The translations under genes and the position numbers were made by a program. A model generated the notes under the pieces. The model did not search any database and was not told the DNA's origin. It saw nothing but the letters and a program-made list of their open reading frames with translations. Source: Chitinophagaceae bacterium (GTDB lineage: Bacteria > Bacteroidota > Bacteroidia > Chitinophagales > Chitinophagaceae). From it: a DNA stretch of 64,000 nt. Each line of letters opens with the position of its first letter. Positions within the stretch are counted from its first letter, which is position 1. Shown piece by piece: positions 1 to 8,899 of the stretch. The stretch covers positions 162,739 through 226,738 of the forward strand of contig JAMLGT010000006.1 in NCBI GenBank assembly GCA_023957755.1. The letters run 5' to 3'.

Positions 1-1
1 C

Positions 2-346
2 ATGGTCGACAGTATCGGGAAAAAAATAAAAGTAGTACTGGCGGTAGCGGAAGAACTGAGTCTTGCAAATATTACTGCAGCCCACACGCGTGCAGAAGAT
101 ATTAAGGACAGGAAATTTGACGGCGTTATTTCCAGGGCGGTAGCCCCATTGAAAGACCTTTGGCGCTGGAGCCATCCACTCCTGAAAAAGAATGGTGCAG
201 GCTATGGCCTCATCTGCCTGAAGGGCGGCGATCTCGCAAGAGAAATCCACGACACCGGCAAACGAATTCATCAATGGGAAATTTATGGGAACATATATAA
301 GCACGAGTGGTTCAAAGAAAAATACATCCTACAAATTAAACACTGA
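2..346 (+). CDS. rsmG: 16S rRNA (guanine-N7)-methyltransferase RsmG, C-terminal part
   Basis: This is the C-terminal 114 residues of RsmG, which uses S-adenosylmethionine to methylate G527 of 16S rRNA. The frame is open at the left edge, so the gene starts outside the window and the first Met here is internal. The segment shows the Rossmann-fold stretch VDSIGKKIKVV, then the family pattern FDGVISRAVAPL and a final strand around LICLKGGDL. The full protein is usually about 200 residues, so roughly half is missing. The assignment rests on these motifs and is fairly firm; no regulation is visible. Confidence 0.85.
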   Translation: MVDSIGKKIKVVLAVAEELSLANITAAHTRAEDIKDRKFDGVISRAVAPLKDLWRWSHPLLKKNGAGYGLICLKGGDLAREIHDTGKRIHQWEIYGNIYKHEWFKEKYILQIKH

Positions 347-413
347 AGAGGCATGGCAGCAGAAACGCACCGATACTGAATAACTTCTTTGAAAGTATTG
401 CCGCCGGTAATAT

Positions 414-1562
414 ATGTTTGCACTCCAAATGAATGTACCTGCTTATTTCTCCGACCCGCTTAACTACGTTTTCCCGGCATTCTGTCTGATTGCAGCCATT
501 CAATTATTTTACTACCTGTATTTCTTCAGAAAGCTGGCATTTTACAAAACTAAATCCAGCGAACGCAGTCAGACTTACCCCGTATCTGTTATCATCTGTG
601 CCAAAGATGAAGCAAAGAATCTAATTAACTTCCTGCCCGGCGTACTCGTACAAAACTACCCTACCACGCATGAGGTAATTGTGGTAAACGACAATTCTAC
701 TGACGAGACAAAGTACGTGTTGGAAGAGTATTACCGTTCATTCAAACAATTGAAGATCGTAGAACTCAAGCAGGAAGCGCGGTTCATCCCCGGCAAGAAA
801 TATCCGCTCAGCGTAGGTATAAAAACCGCCAAATACGAAATTGTATTGCTTACGGATGCGGACTGTGTACCGGCCTCAGAATTCTGGATCGACAAAATGC
901 AACAACAATTCAGGGAAGGAATCGATGTAGTTGTTGGTTACAGCCCGTTCAGAAAGAAAAAGGGATTACTCAATAAACTTGTCCGATGGGAAGGATTCCA
1001 CACAGCCCTTCAATACTTCTCTTATGCTGAAAAAGGCCTCCCTTACATGGGTGTAGGTCGAAATCTCAGCTACAAAAAAACCATCTTTTTCAATCAAAAG
1101 GGATTCAGTTCTTTCAACCACCTGCCCGGTGGCGACGACGACCTGTTTATCAACAAAGTCAGCAATGCCCGGAACACCGCGACCTGCCTCGATCCGGATA
1201 CCTTCACCATTACCAACGCTCCTGCCACCTGGAGCCAGTGGAGGCGCCAGAAAGCCCGTCACTACACCACTTCGCGCTATTACAAGAAGGTGCACAAAAG
1301 GCTGTTAGGATTATACGCACTCTCTCTATTCCTTTTTTACCCTCTGATGGCTGCCAGTTTCTTCTTTTTCGACTGGAAATATGTATTAGGCGTTTTTGCA
1401 TTGCGCCTCCTTATCCAGACGATTATCATTTATAAGGCCGCCAAAAGGCTTCAGGAATCTGACCTTACAGGGTGGTTGCTCTTCTTTGATATTTGGATGT
1501 TTTTTTACTACCTGATCTTCGCCAGATCGCTTTTTAAAAAGCCTGCGAGAACCTGGAAGTAA
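414..1562 (+). CDS. Membrane-anchored family 2 glycosyltransferase
   Basis: A 382-residue inner-membrane glycosyltransferase, probably transferring a nucleotide-activated sugar to a cell-envelope glycan or lipid. One N-terminal membrane segment lies near residues 18-37. The GT-A domain shows ICAKDEAKNL, VVNDNSTDET, the metal-binding DAD in LLTDADCVP, GGDDDLF, and a W-x-x-RRQKARHY acceptor/processivity-like segment. Three C-terminal membrane helices follow from about residue 295. ATG 429 (sixth residue) is a possible alternative start, because TATGTTTG at 413-420 resembles a -7 promoter element and would give a nearly leaderless transcript. The substrate cannot be told from sequence. It ends 12 bases before the convergent proC. 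Confidence 0.85.
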   Translation: MFALQMNVPAYFSDPLNYVFPAFCLIAAIQLFYYLYFFRKLAFYKTKSSERSQTYPVSVIICAKDEAKNLINFLPGVLVQNYPTTHEVIVVNDNSTDETKYVLEEYYRSFKQLKIVELKQEARFIPGKKYPLSVGIKTAKYEIVLLTDADCVPASEFWIDKMQQQFREGIDVVVGYSPFRKKKGLLNKLVRWEGFHTALQYFSYAEKGLPYMGVGRNLSYKKTIFFNQKGFSSFNHLPGGDDDLFINKVSNARNTATCLDPDTFTITNAPATWSQWRRQKARHYTTSRYYKKVHKRLLGLYALSLFLFYPLMAASFFFFDWKYVLGVFALRLLIQTIIIYKAAKRLQESDLTGWLLFFDIWMFFYYLIFARSLFKKPARTWK

Positions 1563-1574
1563 CCGCCCGACCAA

Positions 1575-2354
1575 TCATTCCAATATCTTGTCGTAGCTGG
1601 CAGTAAGGCCTTTTATCACAGCAGAGCTAAAGCCATAATGTTCCATTTCGTTAAGTCCGGCAATAGTACATCCTCTTGGAGTTGTCACCTTATCTATTTC
1701 CTGTTCAGGATGCGTACTGTTTTCAAGCAACAAAGCCGCTGCTCCATTCACCGTATGTTCTACAATCAAAGCTGCCTGTTGGGCGCTAAACCCGATCTGA
1801 ATGCCACCCTGTGTGCAGGCACGAATAAAGCGCATCACATAGGCAATTCCACAAGCACCCACAACCGTGGCCGCATCCATGAGTTTCTCGTCTATGACCA
1901 CAGAACTGCCTAGTTGATTAAACAGATTACACACCAATTCAGCCGAGGCCGCCTGCACCTTTCCGTGTGCAATACAGGTCATGCTTTTACGCACTGCAAT
2001 TGCCGTATTAGGCATAGCCCTGAAAACTTCGATGCCCGCCCCTGCCCAAATTGTCAAATCTCTTAACCAGACACCGGTTACCGTACTCACCAATATCTGT
2101 CCTTGCGTTAAATGAATCTGTTCGAGTACCTCCTTAGCCTGAAAGGGCTTCACTGCCAGAATCACCACATCAGCACCTTTCACCGCTTTATTGTTGTCGT
2201 TGGTAATCTGAAATCCTTTCTCTTTCAGATGTTGAATCATCTGAACGTTTCTTCTTGTAATTCGAATATTCTTTGCATCTACAAAACGGGATGCAGCTAG
2301 GCCGGAAGCAATGGAAGAACCCAGATTACCTCCACCGATAATTGCGATTTTCAT
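1575..2354 (-). CDS. proC: Pyrroline-5-carboxylate reductase
   Basis: ProC catalyses the last step of proline synthesis, NAD(P)H-dependent reduction of 1-pyrroline-5-carboxylate. The protein is about 259 residues, normal for the family. The N-terminal Rossmann motif is IAIIGGGNLGSSIASGL, followed by VILAVKPFQ, and by FRAMPNTAIAVRKSMT with the conserved PNT segment. The C-terminal helical domain includes VTTPRGCTIAGLNEME, the family signature near the active site. ATG 2354 is preferred over TTG 2360 because the Rossmann strand begins at once. It is convergent with the glycosyltransferase gene. Confidence 0.95.
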   Translation of the reverse strand: MKIAIIGGGNLGSSIASGLAASRFVDAKNIRITRRNVQMIQHLKEKGFQITNDNNKAVKGADVVILAVKPFQAKEVLEQIHLTQGQILVSTVTGVWLRDLTIWAGAGIEVFRAMPNTAIAVRKSMTCIAHGKVQAASAELVCNLFNQLGSSVVIDEKLMDAATVVGACGIAYVMRFIRACTQGGIQIGFSAQQAALIVEHTVNGAAALLLENSTHPEQEIDKVTTPRGCTIAGLNEMEHYGFSSAVIKGLTASYDKILE

Positions 2355-2427
2355 TATCAAAATAATTAATTAGGGAAAAAATACAGGTACGGACAAACTG
2401 TGATATAAGGATCAGAAAAAGATTCAC

Positions 2428-2457
2428 TGACAGGTGGCTGTCCGCCAGCGCCTGTCA
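2428..2457. repeat. Imperfect GC-rich palindrome
   Basis: TGACAGG at 2428-2434 and CCTGTCA at 2451-2457 are perfect inverted arms. Inside them TGGC (2435-2438) pairs with GCCA (2444-2447). The element sits in the 200-base gap upstream of proC and is more GC-rich than its surroundings. It has no T-run, so it is not a clear terminator. It may be an interspersed short palindrome. Confidence 0.4.
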
Positions 2458-2560
2458 GCACCCGGGAGGCGGGCACGGCACGAAGAAAGCAATATGAATA
2501 ATATCCCTTTTCATCATCTCTGATGAAACAAATATATAAGAATTTGGAAATTCTCAAATA

Positions 2561-2980
2561 TTATTTTTCTTCAGGGAAATAAGGCTTCAGTTTATCAGCG
2601 ATGGCTTTAGGGATATTCATGCGCGTCATGGAATTGCGATTCATAAAATATAAACTTGCATGACCTGTAATCAGTAATTCCTTCTTCTCATTAAATATCT
2701 CCGTATAGAAAGTAATCTTATGATTATGCGGAATTTCCCTGAGGGTAGTGGCAACCGTCACCACATCATCATAACGGGCAGGGCGCAAAAACCTGATCTG
2801 CAACTCTGTGACCGGCATGATGATACCCTCAGTTTCCATATCCTTATAGGTGAATCCCAATTGGCGCAGGGACTCTACCCTGCCAATCTCCATAAACTCC
2901 GCATAGCGGCTGTGATACACTACTCCCATCTGATCTGTAAGTGCGTAATGCACCCGAACCTGAGTTTCTGAACGATACAC
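2561..2980 (-). CDS. Acyl-CoA thioesterase, YbgC/4-hydroxybenzoyl-CoA thioesterase family
   Basis: A 139-residue hotdog-fold thioesterase expected to hydrolyse acyl-CoA esters in the cytoplasm. The N-terminal pattern DQMGVVYHSRYAEFMEIGR is the family active-site signature, with Asp16 as the probable catalytic acid and His23 nearby. The start is GTG 2980, six bases after the stop of the DoxX gene, and no upstream ATG fits. The tight spacing suggests a doxX-thioesterase operon. The natural acyl substrate is not indicated. Confidence 0.88.
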   Translation of the reverse strand: MYRSETQVRVHYALTDQMGVVYHSRYAEFMEIGRVESLRQLGFTYKDMETEGIIMPVTELQIRFLRPARYDDVVTVATTLREIPHNHKITFYTEIFNEKKELLITGHASLYFMNRNSMTRMNIPKAIADKLKPYFPEEK

Positions 2981-2986
2981 CTTCTA

Positions 2987-3394
2987 CTACTTTGAAATGG
3001 CTCCGTCGATACTGAATTTTCCGGGGCCTACCATCAATAACAAAAATGCAATACACGCAAATACCAAAGGCATTTCGCCTTCTGAAAACACAGCACCATG
3101 CGCCATTGTAAACGCAACCATCATACCAATTAATACAGGAATAGCTGCCAGCCTTGTGAACATTCCCAATATCAGCAGGAATCCGCAAAAGAATTCAGCA
3201 AATGTGATCAGCGACAAAGATACCGTACTGCCAAGATTCATAAAGTTCATGAACTTTTCTTTCATCGTAGGGAAATTAGTCAGTTTTCTGTAACCATGAT
3301 TGGCCATTAAGGCCAGGCCGAATGCCACTCGCAAAACCAACATGCCAATATTGAAAGCAAGGTGTGAGTATTTAACGCTAAAAAGCTTTTTCAT
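2987..3394 (-). CDS. DoxX family membrane protein
   Basis: A 135-residue integral membrane protein of the DoxX family. It shows four hydrophobic segments (around residues 10-30, 50-72, 77-98 and 105-125) and the family pattern RVAFGLALMANHGYRKL near the N-terminus, with FAEFFCGFLLILGMFTR in the second helix region. DoxX proteins are often linked to oxidoreductase or stress functions, but the biochemical role is mostly unknown. The open frame extends up to 3526, but the extension is lysine-rich, is not DoxX-like and covers the opposite-strand promoter of the next gene. ATG 3394 is therefore the preferred start. Confidence 0.85.
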   Translation of the reverse strand: MKKLFSVKYSHLAFNIGMLVLRVAFGLALMANHGYRKLTNFPTMKEKFMNFMNLGSTVSLSLITFAEFFCGFLLILGMFTRLAAIPVLIGMMVAFTMAHGAVFSEGEMPLVFACIAFLLLMVGPGKFSIDGAISK

Positions 3395-3468
3395 AAAAAA
3401 AAGGAAGGTTTGAATTAACAAAGATTTGCGCAAAATAATAGCTTTTTTCTTCAGGCATTGAAGTAATA

Positions 3469-3497
3469 TTGAAAAATTATGTGAATTGGTATTTTTG
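3469..3497 (+). promoter_or_regulatory. Bacteroidota-type promoter for the TPR gene
   Basis: TATTTTTG at 3490-3497 matches the -7 consensus TAnnTTTG. A TTG at 3469-3471 lies 18 bases upstream, a suitable -33 position. Transcription would start near 3504 and leave a leader of about 50 bases before ATG 3557. Confidence 0.5.
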
Positions 3498-3556
3498 CGC
3501 TGAAAAAACCATATTCTTTCACTCACTCCGATACCCGCATTTCTAAAAATATCTGA

Positions 3557-6500
3557 ATGAATCGTTTCATTTTTTCTGTATTCCTGCTCCTTACAACCCT
3601 CAACCTAAATGCTCAGGCTAACTACAGCACTACTGATCCCGAAAAAGATTATAAGAAAGCCAAGGAGTACTTTATGAAAGGAGACTATGCACTTTCTTAT
3701 TCATTGCTTCAGTCGCTCCTCGACAAATATCCCGACAATACCGAAAGTAGTCACGCCTACATCAACCAGGATATAAAATATTTTTATATCGTTACCAGAT
3801 TAAAATTGGGGCAGTCGTGGGCCGAAGGAGAAGCAAGGTCTTACATTGAATCAGCAGTAAATGAGCCGCGGCAGCAAATGATGAGTTTTCATCTGGCTCA
3901 TTACTATTTCACTCAGGAAGATTTTGCACGTGCCGCTGTGTATTACGAAAGAGCAGGATATGAAAACCTCAGCAACGACGAAATTGCGGATGCGAAATTT
4001 GAATTGGCCTACTCCTATTTTAAAATGAATCAGGACGCAAAAGCGAAACCTCTCTTCAACGAAATCCACCAACTGTCATCCAATAAATACTATAAGGACG
4101 CCAACTACTATTACGGATATATTTGCTTCAAGCAAAAGGATTACAATCAGGCGCTCGCCTCTTTTCGTCTGGTAGAAAACACTCCTGAATACGGGCAGAA
4201 AATCCCATACTACATTGCCCAGATTTATTATTTCCAGGGGCACAAAGAACAAGCCCTTTCCTACGGAGAAAATGCGCTCCGGTCAGGGAATATCGAAAGC
4301 AGAAAAGAAATGAATCTGCTTCTGGGGCAGATTTATTACGAAAGAAAAGAATTTGCCAAAGCGCTCCCACTGCTGCAGGACTATGTGAACAATACAGACA
4401 AAGTGAGCAAGGAGGTAATGTACGAACTGGCATATTGTTATTATGATGCCAACCGGGTGGATAAGGCTATTGAATCATTCAAGCAACTCAGCAATGAGCA
4501 GGATTCTCTGGGGCAAAATTCCATGTACCTGTTAGGTGACCTTTATTTGCGTACTAATCAAAAATCTAATGCCCGTAACGCATTTCAGTATAGTGCTGAT
4601 AATAACAGCAACCGGTTTCAACAGGAGGTGAGCCGTTTCAATTATGCAAAGCTGTCGTACGAACTGGGGTATAACGATATTGCCCTCAGTGCAATCAACC
4701 AATTCCTGAATCTCTATCCGCAATCGGCATATTCCAATGAAGCCAAGGAAATCCTGATCAACCTGTTGGCAAACAGCAATAATTTCGCTGAAGCATTACG
4801 GTTATACGAATCATTCGACAAGCCCACACCTACTATGCAGCGAATTCATACCAGAATTCTCTTTGGCCGTGCTATAGAATACATTAACAAAGGCCAATAT
4901 GCTGAAGCTAATAATCTGCTCGACAAAGTAATCAAAGACCCGCTTCCGGGCAAAGCGCTTCCATTTGCTTACTTCTGGAAGGGCGAAATAGCATATCGCC
5001 AAAATAGGTTTGAAGATGCAATCCTCAATCTGAACAGATATCTTCAATACCAGGCAGTTGAAGGCGAAGCTACTCCGCACAACGCCAGATATTCGTTGGG
5101 TTACAGCTACCTGCAAACTGATAATTTTCCAAAAGCATACGAGAATTTCAACAAGGTGTCCCCCCGCATAACCGCTACATCCTCCTCAATGCAGCAGGAT
5201 GCCTATGTGAGGTCGGCTGATGCATTATACATGCAGAAGAACTATGCTACTGCAAAAACAATGTATCAAAATGTAATCAACCTTGGACTGCCTCAAAGCG
5301 ACTACAGTCTTTACCAGCTTGCGCTGATAGCAGGCATCAATAACCAGCCGGAAAAAATCAGGACATTCAATAAACTTGTAGAACAATATCCCAACAGCGA
5401 ATTGGTTCCTGAATCGTACCTGCAAATTGCAAGTGCATATATGGCACAGGAGAAGTTCAGGGATGCAGTACCTTATCTTGAAAAAATTCTGGCAAACCCT
5501 AATGCGACAGCATTTTACCCCACCACATACCTTAAACTCGGCCTGGCATACTATAATGTAAGTAATAATAACAAAGCATTGGAAAATTATCAGGCACTTG
5601 TAAATAAGTTCCCACAGTCGGATGAAGCTGATGAGGCACTTGCAAATATGAAGTCTATTTATGTGGAACTTGGCAGGCCAAATGACTACCTGGAGTTTGC
5701 CAGAAAAACCGGAAAAAACCTCAGCGTATCGGAAGCCGACTCACTCACTTATGCTGCCGCTCAACATAAGTTGAATGAAAATGATTGTAACGCCGCCATC
5801 CTGGCCCTGAATGATTACCTTTCAAAATATCCTGATGGCACCTACTCACTCCAGGCCACATTTTATAGGAGCGAATGTTATTACCGCAATAGTGACTGGC
5901 AAAATGCCATTAGAGGCTATGCGGATGTGGTAGCAAAGGGTGCCAGCCGCTTTGCAGAGCAATCAGCACTCGCAGCCGCGCGTATATATTATTTTGACGC
6001 AGCAAACTATGACAGTTCCAAGGTTTACTTCAGCAGATTACTCAGTCTGGCTACTTCTCAGGAAAATCAACTGGAAGCACTTCGCGGGCTTACACGTAGT
6101 TATTACCAGACAAAAGATTTTTCTCAGGCAAATACAGCCGCTCAGGAATTACTTACCCGCAAAGGAATTAGTACAGATGATAAATCAATCGCCAACCTCG
6201 TTCTAGGGAAATCATTACAATCCAAAGGTCAGTATGCTGATGCTATAAAAGCGTACAAACAGGCAGCCAATACAAACAAAGGTGCATGGGGAGCAGAAGC
6301 CCGTTATGAAATTGCCAACTGTCAATTCCAACAAAACAATCTGACAGAGGCAGAGAAAGCGGGTATGGATGCCATCAAAGCTTCCGGCTCTGATTACTGG
6401 GTAGCCAGGTCATATATCCTTCTGGGAGATATCTACCTGAAGCAGAAAGATTACTTCAACGCCAAAGCTACCTTCAAGAGCGTGGCTGACAACGCAAGTA

Positions 6501-6592
6501 TCGAAGAGCTTAAACAGGAAGCCGCACAGAAACTTCAGAAAGCTATTGACGAAGAAAAAATAAATTCAAAAGTTGAATCATCAAATCCTTAA
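3557..6592 (+). CDS. Large secreted tetratricopeptide-repeat protein
   Basis: A 1011-residue periplasmic protein. Residues 1-20 form a signal peptide ending at LNAQA. Almost all of the rest is TPR-like helical repeats of 33-40 residues, with recurring patterns such as AKEYFMKGDYALSY, YYEKGEI-like turns and AIESFKQL. The later repeats resemble those of outer-membrane assembly and cell-division coordinator proteins. Such solenoids act as protein-binding scaffolds; no catalytic domain is seen. The stop is only 12 bases before the start of an outer-membrane beta-barrel gene, so the two are probably co-transcribed and may work together at the outer membrane. The exact partner is unknown. Confidence 0.85.
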   Translation: MNRFIFSVFLLLTTLNLNAQANYSTTDPEKDYKKAKEYFMKGDYALSYSLLQSLLDKYPDNTESSHAYINQDIKYFYIVTRLKLGQSWAEGEARSYIESAVNEPRQQMMSFHLAHYYFTQEDFARAAVYYERAGYENLSNDEIADAKFELAYSYFKMNQDAKAKPLFNEIHQLSSNKYYKDANYYYGYICFKQKDYNQALASFRLVENTPEYGQKIPYYIAQIYYFQGHKEQALSYGENALRSGNIESRKEMNLLLGQIYYERKEFAKALPLLQDYVNNTDKVSKEVMYELAYCYYDANRVDKAIESFKQLSNEQDSLGQNSMYLLGDLYLRTNQKSNARNAFQYSADNNSNRFQQEVSRFNYAKLSYELGYNDIALSAINQFLNLYPQSAYSNEAKEILINLLANSNNFAEALRLYESFDKPTPTMQRIHTRILFGRAIEYINKGQYAEANNLLDKVIKDPLPGKALPFAYFWKGEIAYRQNRFEDAILNLNRYLQYQAVEGEATPHNARYSLGYSYLQTDNFPKAYENFNKVSPRITATSSSMQQDAYVRSADALYMQKNYATAKTMYQNVINLGLPQSDYSLYQLALIAGINNQPEKIRTFNKLVEQYPNSELVPESYLQIASAYMAQEKFRDAVPYLEKILANPNATAFYPTTYLKLGLAYYNVSNNNKALENYQALVNKFPQSDEADEALANMKSIYVELGRPNDYLEFARKTGKNLSVSEADSLTYAAAQHKLNENDCNAAILALNDYLSKYPDGTYSLQATFYRSECYYRNSDWQNAIRGYADVVAKGASRFAEQSALAAARIYYFDAANYDSSKVYFSRLLSLATSQENQLEALRGLTRSYYQTKDFSQANTAAQELLTRKGISTDDKSIANLVLGKSLQSKGQYADAIKAYKQAANTNKGAWGAEARYEIANCQFQQNNLTEAEKAGMDAIKASGSDYWVARSYILLGDIYLKQKDYFNAKATFKSVADNASIEELKQEAAQKLQKAIDEEKINSKVESSNP

Positions 6593-6604
6593 GAAAACTA
6601 AATT

Positions 6605-8242
6605 ATGTCATTGAGTTGTATGTCATTTAGAAAAACTTTTCCCATCACCATGCTCTCGCTATGCGCCTGGGTGGGCACTTATGCACAGGATACATTGAGC
6701 AGGCAGACAGTAGAAATCATCTCTGCCTACAAGCCGCACCTCAGAAATGCAGTTAAAATCAATTTCGCTGCATCCCCTCTGGCAGCCGATACCGCAGCAC
6801 CCAGACTGGCATACAACATCCCTGCGCAAAACCTTTTCTTTACACACAGCCCGGTAGTATTGCAACCACAAACCCTGAGCATGGATACCTCACTCTTACT
6901 GGGTACCAGAAACTATGTAAAGGCCGGGTTTGGAAATTTTACCACTCCGTATTTCGAAGGGGCCCTTGGGTTTGGCAATGGAAAAGATGGCTTACTTAAT
7001 ATTTACGGAGACTATATCTCTTCGAGAGGTAAAATCAAAAATCAGGATTTCAGTAAGATTAACCTGAAAGCAAGTGGTATCCACGGACTAGGCCACAATG
7101 AAGTATATGGCTCATTTGGTATATCCACCAATGAGCAGTATCTCTACGGCTACGATCACGACCTTTACGATTTTGACAAGAAAGATATCCGCAGAAGCTT
7201 CAGAAACCTATCGCTTACAGCGGGATTCAGAAACAAGGAAATAAACGACATCGGAATCAATTACGATCCGCATATTGAACTCAATGCCTTTACCCGCGAA
7301 AACAAAGTGGACGAAAGTTCGCTGTTTGTCAACCTACCGGCCGAAAAGGCCTTTGGTGAAAATATGAAAGTAAAATTGAACGTGCAGGCCCATATCAACG
7401 GGTACAAGGTAAACAGCACTTCCTTAAAGGTAAATAATTCGCTCTTTCAGATATCACCTTCGTTTGAATACAGGAACGATGTGTTTACGCTGAATGCCGG
7501 TATTACTCCTTCATGGAACAACGCTGTCTCAACCCTGCTACCCAATATATACGGTGAGGTGCAACTGGAAGAAAATGCCATTGTAATTCAGGGAGGATGG
7601 GTAGGCCGCTATATCGCTAACAGCTACAGAACGCTTACCGGTGACAACCCTTTCATAATCGATCCCGTATTTCTGCTCAACACAAAAGAAATGCAGTATT
7701 ACGGTGGTGTAAAGGCAACTGTGGGAAGCCACTTTAACTTCAATGCCAAAGCTGCCTTTATAAGATATACTGACATGCCATTGTATATCAATGACGGCAC
7801 CGATCCAAAAGATTTTCTACTTGTTTATGAATCACACTTCAATGATCTTCAGATTCATGGAGATATGAACTTCATCAAACAGGATAAATTTTCTGTAACT
7901 GCCGGGGTTGACCTGAACTATTATTCCGGGCTAAAAGACAATACCCAGGCGTGGGGGCTTTACCCAATGAAGGTTACAGGATCTATCCGGTGGAATGCGA
8001 TGGATCAGCTCCTCATAAAGGGAGATCTGGTATCATTCTCCGGTGCCAAAGCGCTTAATGGTGGTCTTGAGAAGACACTCAATGGGGGCACAGACCTTAG
8101 TATAGGAGCCGAATTCAAAATCAACAAAATGTTCAGTGCATGGTTTGATCTTAATAATATCCTGAATAGCAAATATGAATGGTGGTATCGTTATCCGGCC
8201 TATGGCCTTCAGGCGATTGGAGGGGTGATTATCAGATTTTAA
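6605..8242 (+). CDS. Outer-membrane beta-barrel protein, TonB-receptor-like
   Basis: A 545-residue predicted outer-membrane barrel. The N-terminus has a signal peptide (MSFRKTF through GTYAQD); Met1 (6605) and Met7 (6623) are both possible starts. From about residue 100 the sequence alternates polar and hydrophobic residues, as in long transmembrane strands (VKAGFGNFTTPYFEGALGFG, FNAKAAFIRYTD). It ends in an aromatic C-terminal strand, IGGVIIRF. The last part, FSAWFDLNNILNSKYEWWY, resembles the end of TonB-dependent receptors, but no plug domain is visible. It follows the TPR gene by 12 bases, suggesting a functional pair. The ligand is unknown. Confidence 0.78.
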   Translation: MSLSCMSFRKTFPITMLSLCAWVGTYAQDTLSRQTVEIISAYKPHLRNAVKINFAASPLAADTAAPRLAYNIPAQNLFFTHSPVVLQPQTLSMDTSLLLGTRNYVKAGFGNFTTPYFEGALGFGNGKDGLLNIYGDYISSRGKIKNQDFSKINLKASGIHGLGHNEVYGSFGISTNEQYLYGYDHDLYDFDKKDIRRSFRNLSLTAGFRNKEINDIGINYDPHIELNAFTRENKVDESSLFVNLPAEKAFGENMKVKLNVQAHINGYKVNSTSLKVNNSLFQISPSFEYRNDVFTLNAGITPSWNNAVSTLLPNIYGEVQLEENAIVIQGGWVGRYIANSYRTLTGDNPFIIDPVFLLNTKEMQYYGGVKATVGSHFNFNAKAAFIRYTDMPLYINDGTDPKDFLLVYESHFNDLQIHGDMNFIKQDKFSVTAGVDLNYYSGLKDNTQAWGLYPMKVTGSIRWNAMDQLLIKGDLVSFSGAKALNGGLEKTLNGGTDLSIGAEFKINKMFSAWFDLNNILNSKYEWWYRYPAYGLQAIGGVIIRF

Positions 8243-8264
8243 TATTCCTGTAAGAGGTTTTGCA

Positions 8265-8272
8265 TAGTTTTG
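8265..8272 (+). promoter_or_regulatory. Candidate -7 element for the HU-like gene
   Basis: TAGTTTTG matches TAnnTTTG and lies 6 bases before ATG 8279. If used, the transcript would be almost leaderless. No good -33 partner is seen, so this is tentative. Confidence 0.3.
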
Positions 8273-8278
8273 TTTCAA

Positions 8279-8899
8279 ATGGAAGAATTTATTGCATCAT
8301 TTTTGGTTCAGAAAGGTATATGCAGAATGCCCTTTGGCGACCTTTCATTGCACATGCAGGGTGCAGTTCCTGACAGATCAGGAAAGGTGATGGCAGGACC
8401 TGAATTCACCTACAGATTCCAGAGACAAAAAAACCAGGTCTCCCGGGAATTTGCTGACTACCTCTCTCACCATCTCAGTTGCAACGAAGCAGAGGCTGTG
8501 CAAAGGTTAGAAGCCTGGTCAGAAAACACCCTTCAGCGACTACAGCATGCTGAGACAATTCACTTTCCTCTGATCGGAACACTCACTATGGAGCAAAGCG
8601 GGAAGATTCAATTGAATAGAGAAAATACTTTTTCGCTTTTTCCAAAGGTAAATGCTGAAGTAGCCGTCCATAAAGATACTGCCCACACACTCCTGGTGGG
8701 AGACACAGAATCAGATTCAAGAGAAATGCATCATCTCCTGCACGAAAATGTGGAAGAGGAGCAAAGTAACCGTTGGTGGATCGCAGCAATCATATTACTT
8801 CTTACCGCTGCTGCAATCTATGGTTTCTTTTACTTTACCGGAAATCACGCTTCTTACCTGAATCCCCAAAATACACCGGCGACCTATATTTCAAAATGA
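8279..8899 (+). CDS. Membrane-anchored HU-like (CCDC81-type) protein
   Basis: A 206-residue protein with a predicted HU-like fold. The N-terminal half matches the bacterial CCDC81-like HU domain pattern: an N-terminal helix (EEFIASFLVQKGICRMPFGD), a short beta segment, then helix FADYLSHHLSCNEAEAVQRL and the strand pair IHFPLIGTLTMEQSGKIQL. A single membrane helix follows near residues 165-185 (WWIAAIILLLTAAAIYGF), with a short tail. In Bacteroidota such proteins often carry a C-terminal SPOR domain for peptidoglycan binding; none is seen here. The start is ATG 8279 rather than TTG 8270. The stop overlaps the next gene's start as ATGA, indicating translational coupling. DNA binding is not established. 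Confidence 0.7.
   Translation: MEEFIASFLVQKGICRMPFGDLSLHMQGAVPDRSGKVMAGPEFTYRFQRQKNQVSREFADYLSHHLSCNEAEAVQRLEAWSENTLQRLQHAETIHFPLIGTLTMEQSGKIQLNRENTFSLFPKVNAEVAVHKDTAHTLLVGDTESDSREMHHLLHENVEEEQSNRWWIAAIILLLTAAAIYGFFYFTGNHASYLNPQNTPATYISK

Noticed and set aside
2366..2557. A 63-codon frame between proC and the thioesterase gene
   Set aside because: It covers the palindrome at 2428-2457 and has no recognisable domain.
8773..8895. 41-codon N-terminal extension of the methyltransferase
   Set aside because: It overlaps the membrane helix of the HU-like gene in another frame; the ATGA overlap start places the zinc ribbon at the N-terminus as expected.
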